A stretch of DNA of 37,778 nucleotides from an uncultured Collinsella sp. (GCA_902496115.1 CABUZK010000015.1:1-37778); one strand, 5' to 3'. Positions 29,366 to 37,721 are shown, counted from the stretch's first letter. Translations and numbers: made by a program. Notes: generated from the sequence alone by a model not told the origin.

Positions 29366-29944
29366 ATGCCTGAGTCTTCTTTTCGTCCCCGTCGCATTGT
29401 CGTTGGCGTGTCTGGCGCCAGTGGCGCCGCGCTGGGCCTTGAGTGCCTCAAATGCCTGCGCCAGGCCGGCGCCGAGTCGGCGCTTGTCGTCACGAGCGGG
29501 GGAGAGATCACCATCGAGCAGGAGCTCGGCATGACGCTCGACGAGTTTGCCGCGTACGCCGATGTGGTCTACGACAATAAGAACATCGGCGCCGCCATCG
29601 CAAGCGGAACCTACCCGGTCGACGGCATGATTGTGGCGCCCTGCTCCATGAAGACGCTCGCCGGCATCGCGAGTGGCTACAGCGAAAACCTGTTGCTGCG
29701 TGCGGCTGACGTGCAGATGAAAGAGCAACGCCGCCTGGTGCTCATGGTGCGCGAGACGCCCTTCAGTGCGATCCATGTCGACAACATGGCGCGCTTGGCG
29801 CGCGTGCCGGGTGTCATACTCATGCCGCCCATGCTCACGTTTTATAACGGCCCCGCCACGCTCGACGAGGCGGTGCATCACATCGCCGCTAAGGCACTCG
29901 AGGCCGTCGGCGTGTCATGTGCAAACTATAAGCGCTGGTCATAG
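29366..29944 (+). CDS. UbiX-family flavin prenyltransferase, LpdB type
   Basis: This 192-residue protein is a UbiX homologue. UbiX joins a dimethylallyl group, from dimethylallyl phosphate, to FMN and so makes the cofactor of UbiD enzymes. Hallmarks are the flavin loop IVVGVSGASGAALG, the segment VAPCSMKTLAGIASGYSENLL with LLRAADV, and the active-site RETPFSAIH. Length is normal for the family. The ATG at 29366 follows AAGGAG, and the gene lies 33 bases after the UbiD stop, so they form one operon. The N terminus has a short extra MPESSFRP. It would supply prenylated FMN to the UbiD protein next to it. Confidence 0.93.
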   Translation: MPESSFRPRRIVVGVSGASGAALGLECLKCLRQAGAESALVVTSGGEITIEQELGMTLDEFAAYADVVYDNKNIGAAIASGTYPVDGMIVAPCSMKTLAGIASGYSENLLLRAADVQMKEQRRLVLMVRETPFSAIHVDNMARLARVPGVILMPPMLTFYNGPATLDEAVHHIAAKALEAVGVSCANYKRWS

Positions 29945-30035
29945 GCATCTTTAGGGTAGGATGCGAGTAGTGTTTGAACCCGCTGCCCCTGTGGGCGGCG
30001 GGCTTTTCGCGTCAAAGGATGTGTCGGGAGGACTT

Positions 30036-30905
30036 ATGCAGACGGGTATGTATGCGATTAGCGAGATGGCGAGCTTGTTTAACGTTTCGCGCCAAACGCT
30101 CATCTACTACGACAAGATCGGTCTGTTTAAACCCGCCGTGGTTAACGAAAAAGGCTACCGTTTCTATTCGCCCACGCAGATTCCGCTCATGCGTCTGATC
30201 TGCATGTTGCGCGACTTGGGACTGGAGCTCGACGAAATCGATCGCCTGACCTCGACGTTCGACATTGGAGAGATGACCGAGCACCTGCGCTCGCGGGTGC
30301 AGGCGCTCGACGAGAAGATTGCCGGGCTTAATGCCGAGCGCGCCAGTGTGCAGGAGCGCCTGAGCTTTTACGACGAGGCGGTCTATTGGCGTGAGCGCGA
30401 GGGGAAGCCGGAGCTCAAGCAGTTTGAGCGTCGTTACGTGCTCTTCGAGGAGTTTCCGGGCGATATCGAGCGCGGCCGTTCGATGCTGCACCCCACGCTT
30501 ATGCGCGCGATTTTGCGCATGCGTGCGCTGACGGGCACGCGCCCCATGCGCGGTTGGGGCGCCATGCTGCGTCGCGAGGCACTGCATTCCGACGACCCCA
30601 TCGCCGGTGCCGGCTCCTTTGCCGTGCTGCCGCGCGGTGCCGAGGTAATACTGCCGAGCGATCCTGCCGAGCTGGCAGAGATTGGCGTCGAGGTACTGCC
30701 CGAGGGCACGTACCTGTGCATGAGCCGCTGGGGCATGCCGTACGAGCCCGAGGGTATCCGCGCCATCGTCGCCTGCATGGACAAACACGCGCTCCAGCCC
30801 ATCGGCAACGCTTTCGACTTTTGCTACCTCGATACCACGAGCTACGACGAGTCTCACCAAGAGGACTTCTGCTGCATCCAAATCCCCGTCGCCCTCCAGA
30901 TGTGA
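30036..30905 (+). CDS. MerR-family regulator with GyrI-like effector domain
   Basis: This 289-residue regulator has a MerR winged helix at residues 5-70 (MYAISEMASLFNVSRQTLIYYD, then GYRFYSP), a dimerisation coiled coil (about 85-125), and a C-terminal domain of about 150 residues with the BmrR/GyrI-type ligand-binding look. I chose the ATG at 30036 after GGGAGGAC; the frame extends upstream without a binding site. It is 91 bases after the UbiX gene on the same strand and ends the block, so it probably senses an aromatic acid or product and controls the carrier-UbiD-UbiX genes. The target and ligand are inferred only from position. Confidence 0.83.
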   Translation: MQTGMYAISEMASLFNVSRQTLIYYDKIGLFKPAVVNEKGYRFYSPTQIPLMRLICMLRDLGLELDEIDRLTSTFDIGEMTEHLRSRVQALDEKIAGLNAERASVQERLSFYDEAVYWREREGKPELKQFERRYVLFEEFPGDIERGRSMLHPTLMRAILRMRALTGTRPMRGWGAMLRREALHSDDPIAGAGSFAVLPRGAEVILPSDPAELAEIGVEVLPEGTYLCMSRWGMPYEPEGIRAIVACMDKHALQPIGNAFDFCYLDTTSYDESHQEDFCCIQIPVALQM

Positions 30906-30930
30906 AAAGGGGGCTGCTCCTTCGTCACAT
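30900..30930. repeat. degenerate GTGACAAAGG palindrome over the stop codon
   Basis: ATGTGAAAAGGGGG (30900-30913) pairs imperfectly with CTCCTTCGTCACAT (30917-30930). The left arm contains the MerR stop codon, as in the copy at 25997. Confidence 0.5.
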
Positions 30931-30950
30931 TCGTGGTGTGGCTGCTGCCC

Positions 30951-31015
30951 AAACCGTCACAACATTCGATGAAAATCTCGAAATCGAGGAAAAGCGTCGA
31001 ATGTTGTGACGGTTT
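30951..31015. repeat. 65-bp palindromic repeat copy B
   Basis: AAACCGTCACAACATTCG (30951-30968) and CGAATGTTGTGACGGTTT (30998-31015) pair perfectly. It differs from copy A at three interior positions only. It follows the MerR gene as copy A follows the fusion gene, with a GTGACAAAGG-type palindrome before each. Confidence 0.75.
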
Positions 31016-31100
31016 TCCTGTCTGTGCCGGCGAGCTCCAGCGCTGTCTGGGGGTATAAGGCTAGCGAGTGTTTATTTGCGAGGCCTAAGGGGCGCCCCGT

Positions 31101-31967
31101 ATGGATATCGATAACTTTGAATGGTGGTATAGCGAGGGTGAGGCTCCGGACGAGGGGTGGGACGAGCCCGCGCCGCGTGACGTGTCGAGCGACGAGGACG
31201 AGACCGGCAACGCCGCCGCCGACTCGGACGCCGCCCTCGACCCCGTCGAGCCCCTGACCTTCGAACAAGCTTGGGCCCAGGCCGAGGCAGACGAGGCCAA
31301 GGCCGACGCTACGGCCACGCTCGGCGAGCCAGCCGACATGTCGATCTCGCCGGCAAAGACCCCGCAGCCGCGCCACACTATCGATCCCGACAGCACGGCA
31401 TCCTTCAGCATTCTCGACGTGCCCTCGCAGGGCGCTCAGGCGCCCGCACCCACACGTCGCCCCAATCTGTCTCGCGAGGAAGATGCAGGACGCCGCTCGC
31501 CGCTCGGCCCCATCCTTATCGCCTTTATGGCCGGCGTTATCGCCTGCTCGGTAATTGGAAACGTCTGGAGCCATGTCGAGCAGCAGCGAAAAGACGCCGC
31601 CAAGGTCGAGATGTCTGTCGAGCAATCGCTCGGCCGCACGCGCTCGGTACATGTGTCGGTCGAGGTCAAGGACGGCGCGACGTGGGACACCGCGCGCGGC
31701 GACAGCCAAATGCTCATCCACATCGTGGGGCGCACGCTCAAAGGGCAGACGATTGACGAGTATCAATACGTCAATTCCGCTGGTGACGGCATCGAGCTCA
31801 AGCCTGGCGACTACGAGCTCACGGTCGATGAACCGCCCGTCGCCACCGACGGCACGCGCTTCCGCGCCTCAAAGCGCATGGTTCCCGTGAACTTTAACTC
31901 ACAGGCGCCCGACACGGTCGACACCACACCGCAGGGCGGGTTCGACCTTTACGTAGATACCCAGTAG
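31101..31967 (+). CDS. single-pass membrane protein of unknown function
   Basis: I do not recognise this 288-residue protein. Residues 1-130 are strongly acidic and low in complexity (Asp, Glu, Ala, Pro), with an opening MDIDNFEWWYSEGEAPDEGW. One membrane helix follows at about 134-156 (PLGPILIAFMAGVIACSVIG), preceded by Arg-Arg, so the acidic part should be cytosolic and the C terminus outside. The outer part (about 160-288) looks like a beta-sandwich: SVHVSVEVKDGATWDTA, MLIHIVGRTLKGQ, LKPGDYELTVDEPP. The ATG at 31101 follows AAGGGGCG. It is monocistronic; a weak hairpin GTCCCAC/GTGGGAC (32018-32039) follows. A cell-envelope or signalling role is possible but unsupported. Confidence 0.75.
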   Translation: MDIDNFEWWYSEGEAPDEGWDEPAPRDVSSDEDETGNAAADSDAALDPVEPLTFEQAWAQAEADEAKADATATLGEPADMSISPAKTPQPRHTIDPDSTASFSILDVPSQGAQAPAPTRRPNLSREEDAGRRSPLGPILIAFMAGVIACSVIGNVWSHVEQQRKDAAKVEMSVEQSLGRTRSVHVSVEVKDGATWDTARGDSQMLIHIVGRTLKGQTIDEYQYVNSAGDGIELKPGDYELTVDEPPVATDGTRFRASKRMVPVNFNSQAPDTVDTTPQGGFDLYVDTQ

Positions 31968-32080
31968 GCGCTCGCCGCTCATTCCGCTATGGCTACTCAA
32001 TAATCGCCTGCCGTCCCGTCCCACCGCCAAGAGTGGGACAATAGCCCTCGACACTATTGTTTACTTTTGGAGGAAGTAGC

Positions 32081-32974
32081 ATGTCTACCGTCACTACCAT
32101 CAAGCGCGGCGGCCTCACCGCGGCCATCGATTCCATGGGCGCCCAGCTCACGAGCCTTGCTCTCAACGGCAACGAGTATCTGTGGCAGGGCGACCCCGCC
32201 TTTTGGGGTAAGCACGCGCCCATTCTGTTCCCCATCGTGGGCTCACTGCGCAACAACACGGCAACGTCTGCGGCTGGCACCTGCGAGATGCCGCGCCACG
32301 GCCTCGCGCGCATCGTCGAGCACAAGCTAGTCGAGGTTTCGGAGGACGGCTCCTCGGTAACGTACGAGATCACCGATACGCCCGAGTCGCTCAAGGCCTT
32401 TCCGTTCCACTTTAAGCTCAACATGACCTATGCCCTGACTGGTGACGCCACGCTTACCCAGACCTTTGCCGTCACCAATACCGGCGACGTGGACCTGCCG
32501 TTCTCGGTGGGCGGCCACCCCGCGTTTAACGTACCGGCTCCCGGTGCCGAGGACGAGGCATTCGAGGATTACGAGCTGGCGTTTACCGAGGCTTGGACTA
32601 ACGAGGCTCCCATCATCACGCCCGACGGTCTTATGACGTTCGAGGGCAGCTACAAGGCTCCCAATAACTCGGACGTGCTGCCCATCACGCATCGCAGCTT
32701 CGATAACGATGCCATCATGTTCACCGATACCCCGGGCTCCACGCTTACGCTGCGCGGTCGCAAGTCGGGCCACGGCGTCAAGATCGACTTTGAGGGCTTT
32801 AAGTACATTGGCGTGTGGTCTGCCGCCAACGACGCTCCGTTTGTGGCGCTCGAGCCCTGGACCGGTCACACCACCATGGACACCGAGGACGATGTCTTTG
32901 AGCACAAGGCCAACACCATCACCCTGGCCCCCGGCGCTACCGATAAACGCAGCTTTAGCGTCACCTTGCTCTAG
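32081..32974 (+). CDS. aldose 1-epimerase family protein (LacX-like)
   Basis: This 297-residue cytosolic protein belongs to the galactose mutarotase superfamily, close in style to LacX. It interconverts anomers of a sugar or phosphosugar. Landmarks are MGAQLTSLALNGNEYLWQGD, the PFHFKLNMTYAL segment, the catalytic-site SVGGHPAFN, and the late CxW-like ALEPWTG. The Glu in APFVALEPW is the likely catalytic base by family comparison. The ATG at 32081 follows GGAGGAA at 32069-32075. It is a single gene with a good terminator downstream at 33032. The substrate sugar is unknown. Confidence 0.88.
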   Translation: MSTVTTIKRGGLTAAIDSMGAQLTSLALNGNEYLWQGDPAFWGKHAPILFPIVGSLRNNTATSAAGTCEMPRHGLARIVEHKLVEVSEDGSSVTYEITDTPESLKAFPFHFKLNMTYALTGDATLTQTFAVTNTGDVDLPFSVGGHPAFNVPAPGAEDEAFEDYELAFTEAWTNEAPIITPDGLMTFEGSYKAPNNSDVLPITHRSFDNDAIMFTDTPGSTLTLRGRKSGHGVKIDFEGFKYIGVWSAANDAPFVALEPWTGHTTMDTEDDVFEHKANTITLAPGATDKRSFSVTLL

Positions 32975-33031
32975 AGGTTCCGCCGCTCGGTCGATGCCGC
33001 GCGCCGTCCAGAGCGATAATTTGTCATTCAT

Positions 33032-33071
33032 AAGGCATGGCATGACCAGAAGGTCTATGCCTTGCCTTTTT
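33032..33071 (+). terminator. Rho-independent terminator after the epimerase gene
   Basis: AAGGCATGGCATGACC (from 33032) pairs with GGTCTATGCCTTGCCTT (to about 33068), with one mismatch and one bulge, through loop AGAA. A run of T ends the stem at 33066-33071. The remaining 160 bases before the next gene hold a possible promoter but no other feature. Confidence 0.8.
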
Positions 33072-33236
33072 CATGCCAACTTGTTTGCTCTGGGCGGCGC
33101 TCGCTGGCATTGCCAAAACATCGACGCTCCCAATGACTACCGTGTGTCTATTAATTTTTCGAGCTTGTACTGCGCTGCTGGTCGCTGGCGTATATCCTGT
33201 CTTATTGTCAGCAAAACGAAATAGGGAAGGCATCAG

Positions 33237-34163
33237 ATGCAATCTCGACAACAGCGCGGCATGCATGTCCAGCCGATATGCAGCCGTCGCATCTTTTTGG
33301 GTAATGCTCTCGCTGCGAGCGCTTCTGTCGTCGCCGGCGCACTTGCCGGTTGCCAGCGTCCCTCCACGCTGGAAGTAGTTCAGCCCACGACGGGCGGCGG
33401 TCGCGACGACCTGTCCGATTCCGTGATCGGCAAGGACAAGATCCGTATCGGCATGGAGGCGGCCTACGCCCCGTACAACTGGCAGGTCTCCGAAGCCAGC
33501 GAGTACACCATCCCCATCGACAACGTGCAGGGCGCCTATGCCGATGGCTACGACGTGCAGATCGCCAAGATCGTCTGCAAGGCCCTCGGTGGCGAGCCCG
33601 TTGCCGTCAAGCAGAGCTTTTCGGGCCTTATCGATTCGCTCAACAACGGCCAAATCGACCTCATCATCGCCGGCATGAGCGCCACGCCCGAGCGCGAAGA
33701 GTCGGTCGGCTTCTCCGACCCGTACTTCATTGGCTACTTTGGCCTATTCGTAAAAGAGGGCTCGCCCTACCAAAACGCCACCAAGCTTAGCGACTTTAGC
33801 GGTGCCACGGTGCTCGGCCAAAAGGACACCATGCTCGACACCGTCATCGACGAGATCCCGGGCGTTGTGCACAAAAACCCGGTCGACTCCGTCCCCACGG
33901 TGTTCTCGAACCTGCTGCAGGGCACCTGCGACGCCGTGACCTACAACACCGAGAACGAGAAGGGCTATATGGCTCAAAACCCGGGCATCGTTCCCATTCA
34001 TTTTGCCGAAGGCGAGGGCTTTAAGCAGGAGGTCGCGGCAAACGTCGGCTGCCGCAAGGGCTCGGACAAACTGCTTAAGCTCATCGACAAGACACTCAAG
34101 GGCATTAGCCAAGAGGAGCGCGACCAAATGTGGGACGCGTGCCTCGACCGTCAGCCGGCATAG
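33237..34163 (+). CDS. amino-acid ABC transporter substrate-binding lipoprotein
   Basis: This 308-residue protein is the extracellular binding component of a polar-amino-acid importer (PF00497 type). Its N terminus has the twin-arginine segment SRRIFLG, a hydrophobic stretch and a lipobox LAGC with Cys39, so it is probably a Tat-exported lipoprotein. Family landmarks are IRIGMEAAYAPYNWQ, GYDVQIAKIV, GQIDLIIAGMSATPERE, VGFSDPYF and VLGQKDTMLD. The start ATG follows GGGAAGG. It is the first gene of a three-gene operon with permease and ATPase genes. The amino acid is not determined by the sequence. Confidence 0.9.
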   Translation: MQSRQQRGMHVQPICSRRIFLGNALAASASVVAGALAGCQRPSTLEVVQPTTGGGRDDLSDSVIGKDKIRIGMEAAYAPYNWQVSEASEYTIPIDNVQGAYADGYDVQIAKIVCKALGGEPVAVKQSFSGLIDSLNNGQIDLIIAGMSATPEREESVGFSDPYFIGYFGLFVKEGSPYQNATKLSDFSGATVLGQKDTMLDTVIDEIPGVVHKNPVDSVPTVFSNLLQGTCDAVTYNTENEKGYMAQNPGIVPIHFAEGEGFKQEVAANVGCRKGSDKLLKLIDKTLKGISQEERDQMWDACLDRQPA

Positions 34164-34172
34164 GGAGGCAGC

Positions 34173-35321
34173 ATGAAAACCGTCAATCGCCTGGCCTCCT
34201 TTATCAAGGCCGATCACCGTTACGTATACCTGGGCACGAGCGTCATCGCGGCGCTTGGCCTGGCGTTTAGCCAGCGCAACCCCACGCCGCTGAGCTTTTT
34301 GGCGCCCACTGGCATCTTCCAGGACTGCCTTTGGGCGATCCTGTGGGCCTGGGTCGTCGTGTCGGCGGCGGCACTCGTCACCAAGCTCATGCACTGGAAC
34401 GACTATCGCGAAAAGTCGCCGTTCGCCTCCGAGCGTTTCCGCCGCGGCGCGCGCCTGGGTAGCTATGTTGTGGTCGCCATCGCAGCGATCTTTTTCGTGG
34501 ACCGCTGCATCATGTCGTTTATCGACCTGGTGCAGGTGAGCATTGTCTCGGATTCCAACCCCAGCGACTTTTTGTCGAGCCTGGTCTACATGACCTACAA
34601 GAGCGGCGACTTCTTCATCCGCGGCATCGAAATCACCATCGCGCTTGCCACCTTCGGCACCGTCATCGCCTTCTTCCTGGCACTGCTCTTTGTGTTTTTG
34701 CGCATTCAGACGTTCGACCGCGTGGACAACGACTTGGTGCGTTTCTTTAAGAGTATCGGCCGCGGCTTCGCGACCGTCTACTCCACCATTGTGCGCGGCA
34801 CGCCCATGATGGTCCAGGGCCTGCTTATCTATTACGCGGGCTTTACCGTTCTGCGCGGCATGGGCTTCGAGACCGCCCAGGCCAACCAGATCTGGAGCAC
34901 CTTTACCGCCGGCCTCGTCACCATCTCGCTTAACTCCACCGCCTACATGATGGAGGTCCTGCGCGGCGGCATCGAGTCCATCGATCCCGGCCAAGCCGAG
35001 GCGGCGCGATCGCTGGGCCTGTCGCAGTGGCAGGCCATGCGCAAAGTCGTGTTCCCCCAGGGCATTAAAAATGCGATTCCGGCGCTCACCAACGAGCTCA
35101 TCATCAACATCAAGGATTCGTCGGTGCTCTCGGTCATCGGCGTGTTCGACCTTATGTACGCTACTACCACGGTCGCCGGCGTGTACTACCGCCAGATGGA
35201 GGTCTACTGCGTGGCGCTCGTGGTCTACCTGATCCTGACGCTCGTGGCGAGCCGCCTGCTCGAAGCCTTTGGCAAAAAGCTCGGTGCCGAGGCTCCGGCC
35301 ACGCTGCCCAGCTCTAACTAG
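34173..35321 (+). CDS. amino-acid ABC transporter permease with N-terminal extension
   Basis: This 382-residue inner-membrane permease has a HisM/GlnP-type core in the C-terminal 230 residues: FFIRGIEITIALATFGTVIA, IVRGTPMMVQGLLIYY, and the ATPase-contact loop EAARSLGLSQWQAMRKVVFP. Typical members are about 220-240 residues. The first 150 residues add about three hydrophobic segments (near residues 20-40, 48-70 and 90-115) not found in the core family. They may be an additional membrane anchor domain. The ATG at 34173 follows GGGAGG, nine bases after the preceding stop. It works with the proteins encoded on either side. Confidence 0.9.
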   Translation: MKTVNRLASFIKADHRYVYLGTSVIAALGLAFSQRNPTPLSFLAPTGIFQDCLWAILWAWVVVSAAALVTKLMHWNDYREKSPFASERFRRGARLGSYVVVAIAAIFFVDRCIMSFIDLVQVSIVSDSNPSDFLSSLVYMTYKSGDFFIRGIEITIALATFGTVIAFFLALLFVFLRIQTFDRVDNDLVRFFKSIGRGFATVYSTIVRGTPMMVQGLLIYYAGFTVLRGMGFETAQANQIWSTFTAGLVTISLNSTAYMMEVLRGGIESIDPGQAEAARSLGLSQWQAMRKVVFPQGIKNAIPALTNELIINIKDSSVLSVIGVFDLMYATTTVAGVYYRQMEVYCVALVVYLILTLVASRLLEAFGKKLGAEAPATLPSSN

Positions 35322-35343
35322 GCTTAAGACGAGGAGAATCATC

Positions 35344-36129
35344 ATGGCAGATACCGCCACTACCGGCGTTGCGGCCGCCGCACAGACCAATGAGCCGCTC
35401 ATCCGCGTTGAGGGCCTGCGCAAGAGCTTCGGCTCGCTCGAGGTACTCAAGGGCATCGACCTGTCCGTTAACCCCGGCGAGGTCGTCACCATTATCGGCG
35501 CCTCGGGCTCGGGCAAGTCGACCTTCCTGCGCTGCCTCAATCTGCTCGAGACCCCGGACGCGGGCCACATCTGGTTCCACGGCCAGGACCTTACGGCCGA
35601 GCGCTGCAATATCAATAAACTCCGCGAGGACATCGGCATGGTGTTCCAGGGCTTTAACCTGTTCAACAACATGGACGTGCTCGACAACTGCACGCTTGCG
35701 CCCGTCATGCTCAAAAAGATGAGCAAGGCCGAGGCTGAAAAAATTGCGATGGAGCATCTGACGAGCGTGGGACTCGAAAAGTTCGCGCACGCCGCCGTGG
35801 GCCGCCTGTCCGGTGGTCAAAAACAGCGCGTAGCCATCGCACGCGCCCTGTGCATGAATCCGCAGATCATGCTGTTCGACGAGCCGACTTCGGCACTCGA
35901 CCCCGAGATCGTGGGCGAGGTGCTCGAGGTCATGCGCAAGCTCGCGGCCGACGGCATGACCATGGTCGTCGTCACGCACGAGATGGCCTTTGCCCGAACC
36001 GTGTCCGACCGCGTGGTCTTTATGGATAAGGGCGTGGTGCTCGAGGACGCCGCGCCGGCCGAGCTCTTTGGCAACCCCAAACACCAGCGCACCCGCGAGT
36101 TCCTCTCGCGTTATCTCGAGGACAAGTAA
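35344..36129 (+). CDS. amino-acid ABC transporter ATP-binding protein (GlnQ type)
   Basis: This 261-residue ATPase drives the importer encoded by the two preceding genes. It has Walker A GASGSGKST, Q-loop VFQGFNLFNNMDVLDN, signature LSGGQKQR, Walker B IMLFDEPTSALDPE and switch His in VVVTHEMAFA. Length is normal for GlnQ. The ATG at 35344 follows AGGAGA and lies 22 bases after the permease stop. The N terminus has an extra Ala/Thr-rich MADTATTGVAAAAQ of no obvious role. A hairpin follows at 36153. Confidence 0.95.
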   Translation: MADTATTGVAAAAQTNEPLIRVEGLRKSFGSLEVLKGIDLSVNPGEVVTIIGASGSGKSTFLRCLNLLETPDAGHIWFHGQDLTAERCNINKLREDIGMVFQGFNLFNNMDVLDNCTLAPVMLKKMSKAEAEKIAMEHLTSVGLEKFAHAAVGRLSGGQKQRVAIARALCMNPQIMLFDEPTSALDPEIVGEVLEVMRKLAADGMTMVVVTHEMAFARTVSDRVVFMDKGVVLEDAAPAELFGNPKHQRTREFLSRYLEDK

Positions 36130-36152
36130 CCGACCGCAAATGTTTGCATGAC

Positions 36153-36177
36153 AGGGCCGCTCCCGTGGGGCGGCCCT
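36153..36177 (+). terminator. hairpin after the ABC importer operon
   Basis: AGGGCCGC (36153-36160) pairs with GCGGCCCT (36170-36177). There is no T run, so this is a weak terminator, and some read-through into the peptidase gene at 36202 is likely. Confidence 0.45.
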
Positions 36178-36201
36178 CGTCATCACAATCGAAAGGATGT
36201 C

Positions 36202-37629
36202 ATGGCCGAGGTTTGGCGCTTCTTTGCGCATGAGGATGATTTTGCCGATTTGGACGAAGCTGGTGCGTGCGAGCGCCTGGGCCGCGTGCTGTCGTTTCCG
36301 ACCATCTCGAGTATGGATGCCGAGGCGGTGAACTGGCAGCCGTTCGACGACCTGCGCGCGTATATGCAGCAGGCTTGGCCGCACGTATTTACGGCGGGTA
36401 AGGTCGAGCTTATCGACCATTCGCTATTGGTGACGCTTAGCGGTTCCGACCCTGCCCTCAAGCCCATTATGCTCATGGGCCACATGGACGTGGTTCCCGT
36501 GGTACCCGGCACCGAGGCTGACTGGACGCATGCCCCCTTTAGCGGACATGTGGACGACACCTACATTTGGGGTCGCGGCGCCATCGATATGAAAGACCAG
36601 GTCGCAGGCATTCTCGAGGCGGTTGAGTATGCGCTCGCGCACGGCTGGGAGCACAAGCGTACCCTGCTGCTCGCCTTTGGCCAGGACGAGGAAACCACGC
36701 AGTACGGCGCGGGGGCGATCGGTCGTGTGCTCGAGGAGCGTGGCGTTGAACTTGAATATCTGATCGACGAGGGTGACTACCGTATTGTTTCGGCTGCCGA
36801 GTATGGCGCGGGCGAGGGCTGGCTTATGCATGCCGACCTCGCGGAGAAGGGTTACGCCGATATCATACTCAAGACGAAGAGTGAGGGCGGGCATTCGTCC
36901 AACCCCTACGGCGGCACATCGCTCGAGGTGCTCAGCCGTGCCATCACCGCAATCTGCGATATCGAGTGGCCGACGCGCGTGACCGACTTGCTTGCCGCTC
37001 AACTCGTCGAGTTGGGGCTCTACACGGCCGATGAAATTGCCGCCAACGGGGATGCCATTGTCCGCGATTGCCTCGCCAGCAAAAAGCTCTATCCGCTGGT
37101 GACGACCACCTGCGCGCCCACGCAGATCGAGGGTGGCAGCACCGGCGCCAACGTAATGCCGCAGGATATGTGGGCCAACATTAACTTCCGCATGCTCGAG
37201 GGTACGAGCGTGGTCGACGTTGTGGCGCGCTGCCGTGAGGCGGTTGCCGGGGCGGACCTTGCCGGTTGTGTCGAAGTGGAGCTGGGCCCCGGCAGCTCCG
37301 AGCCTTCGCCGTCTCCGCGTGTCGGTGGACCGGGGCTCGAGGCCGTTCGCGCCATCGCCGCCCGCTATTTCCGTGATCCAAAGGGGACGGAGGAAAACGG
37401 ACCGAGTGCGACGGGCGGGGCTCCTGTCAGCATCGTCCCCTCGACCGTGATCGGCGCGACCGACGCTGCCAACTATCAGCGCATTTGCCCTGAGTGCATT
37501 CGTTTCTCGGCCTTTGTGGTCGACGATGACGAGTGCGACCGAGGCGTCCACGGCACTAACGAGCGCATTACCCGCCGAGTCTACCTTCAGGGTGTCCGCT
37601 TTTTCATCGCTCTGCTCCACACGCTCTAG
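36202..37629 (+). CDS. M20-family metallopeptidase
   Basis: This 475-residue cytosolic zinc peptidase resembles the carboxypeptidase S/PM20D1 and dipeptidase branch of M20. Metal-site motifs are MLMGHMDVVPVVPG (His94), WGRGAIDMKDQ with the bridging Asp, FGQDEETTQYGA with the catalytic Glu, and a late HGTNERI near the C terminus. The dimerisation domain lies between about residues 215 and 330. I chose the ATG at 36202, after AAAGGA; the in-frame ATG at 36148 overlaps the terminator hairpin. It follows an amino-acid importer on the same strand, so it may release amino acids from imported peptides or acyl-amino acids. The exact substrate is unknown. Confidence 0.9.
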   Translation: MAEVWRFFAHEDDFADLDEAGACERLGRVLSFPTISSMDAEAVNWQPFDDLRAYMQQAWPHVFTAGKVELIDHSLLVTLSGSDPALKPIMLMGHMDVVPVVPGTEADWTHAPFSGHVDDTYIWGRGAIDMKDQVAGILEAVEYALAHGWEHKRTLLLAFGQDEETTQYGAGAIGRVLEERGVELEYLIDEGDYRIVSAAEYGAGEGWLMHADLAEKGYADIILKTKSEGGHSSNPYGGTSLEVLSRAITAICDIEWPTRVTDLLAAQLVELGLYTADEIAANGDAIVRDCLASKKLYPLVTTTCAPTQIEGGSTGANVMPQDMWANINFRMLEGTSVVDVVARCREAVAGADLAGCVEVELGPGSSEPSPSPRVGGPGLEAVRAIAARYFRDPKGTEENGPSATGGAPVSIVPSTVIGATDAANYQRICPECIRFSAFVVDDDECDRGVHGTNERITRRVYLQGVRFFIALLHTL

Positions 37630-37635
37630 AATCCA

Positions 37636-37656
37636 ACAAAGGGACTGTCCCTTTGT
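37636..37656. repeat. GTGACAAAGGG-type palindrome
   Basis: ACAAAGGGAC (37636-37645) and GTCCCTTTGT (37647-37656) form a perfect dyad with one central base, seven bases after the peptidase stop. It belongs to the same family as 10803, 20012, 25997 and 30900. Confidence 0.75.
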
Positions 37657-37721
37657 CGGAGGTTGATTTCCGATCTCAGCCGAACACATTGAGCGGATAG
37701 GCCGTTCCCGCAGTTAGCCGA

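Noticed and set aside
27791..29881. A 696-codon open frame on the minus strand
   Set aside because: It is antisense to the clearly real UbiD and UbiX genes and has shadow-frame composition.
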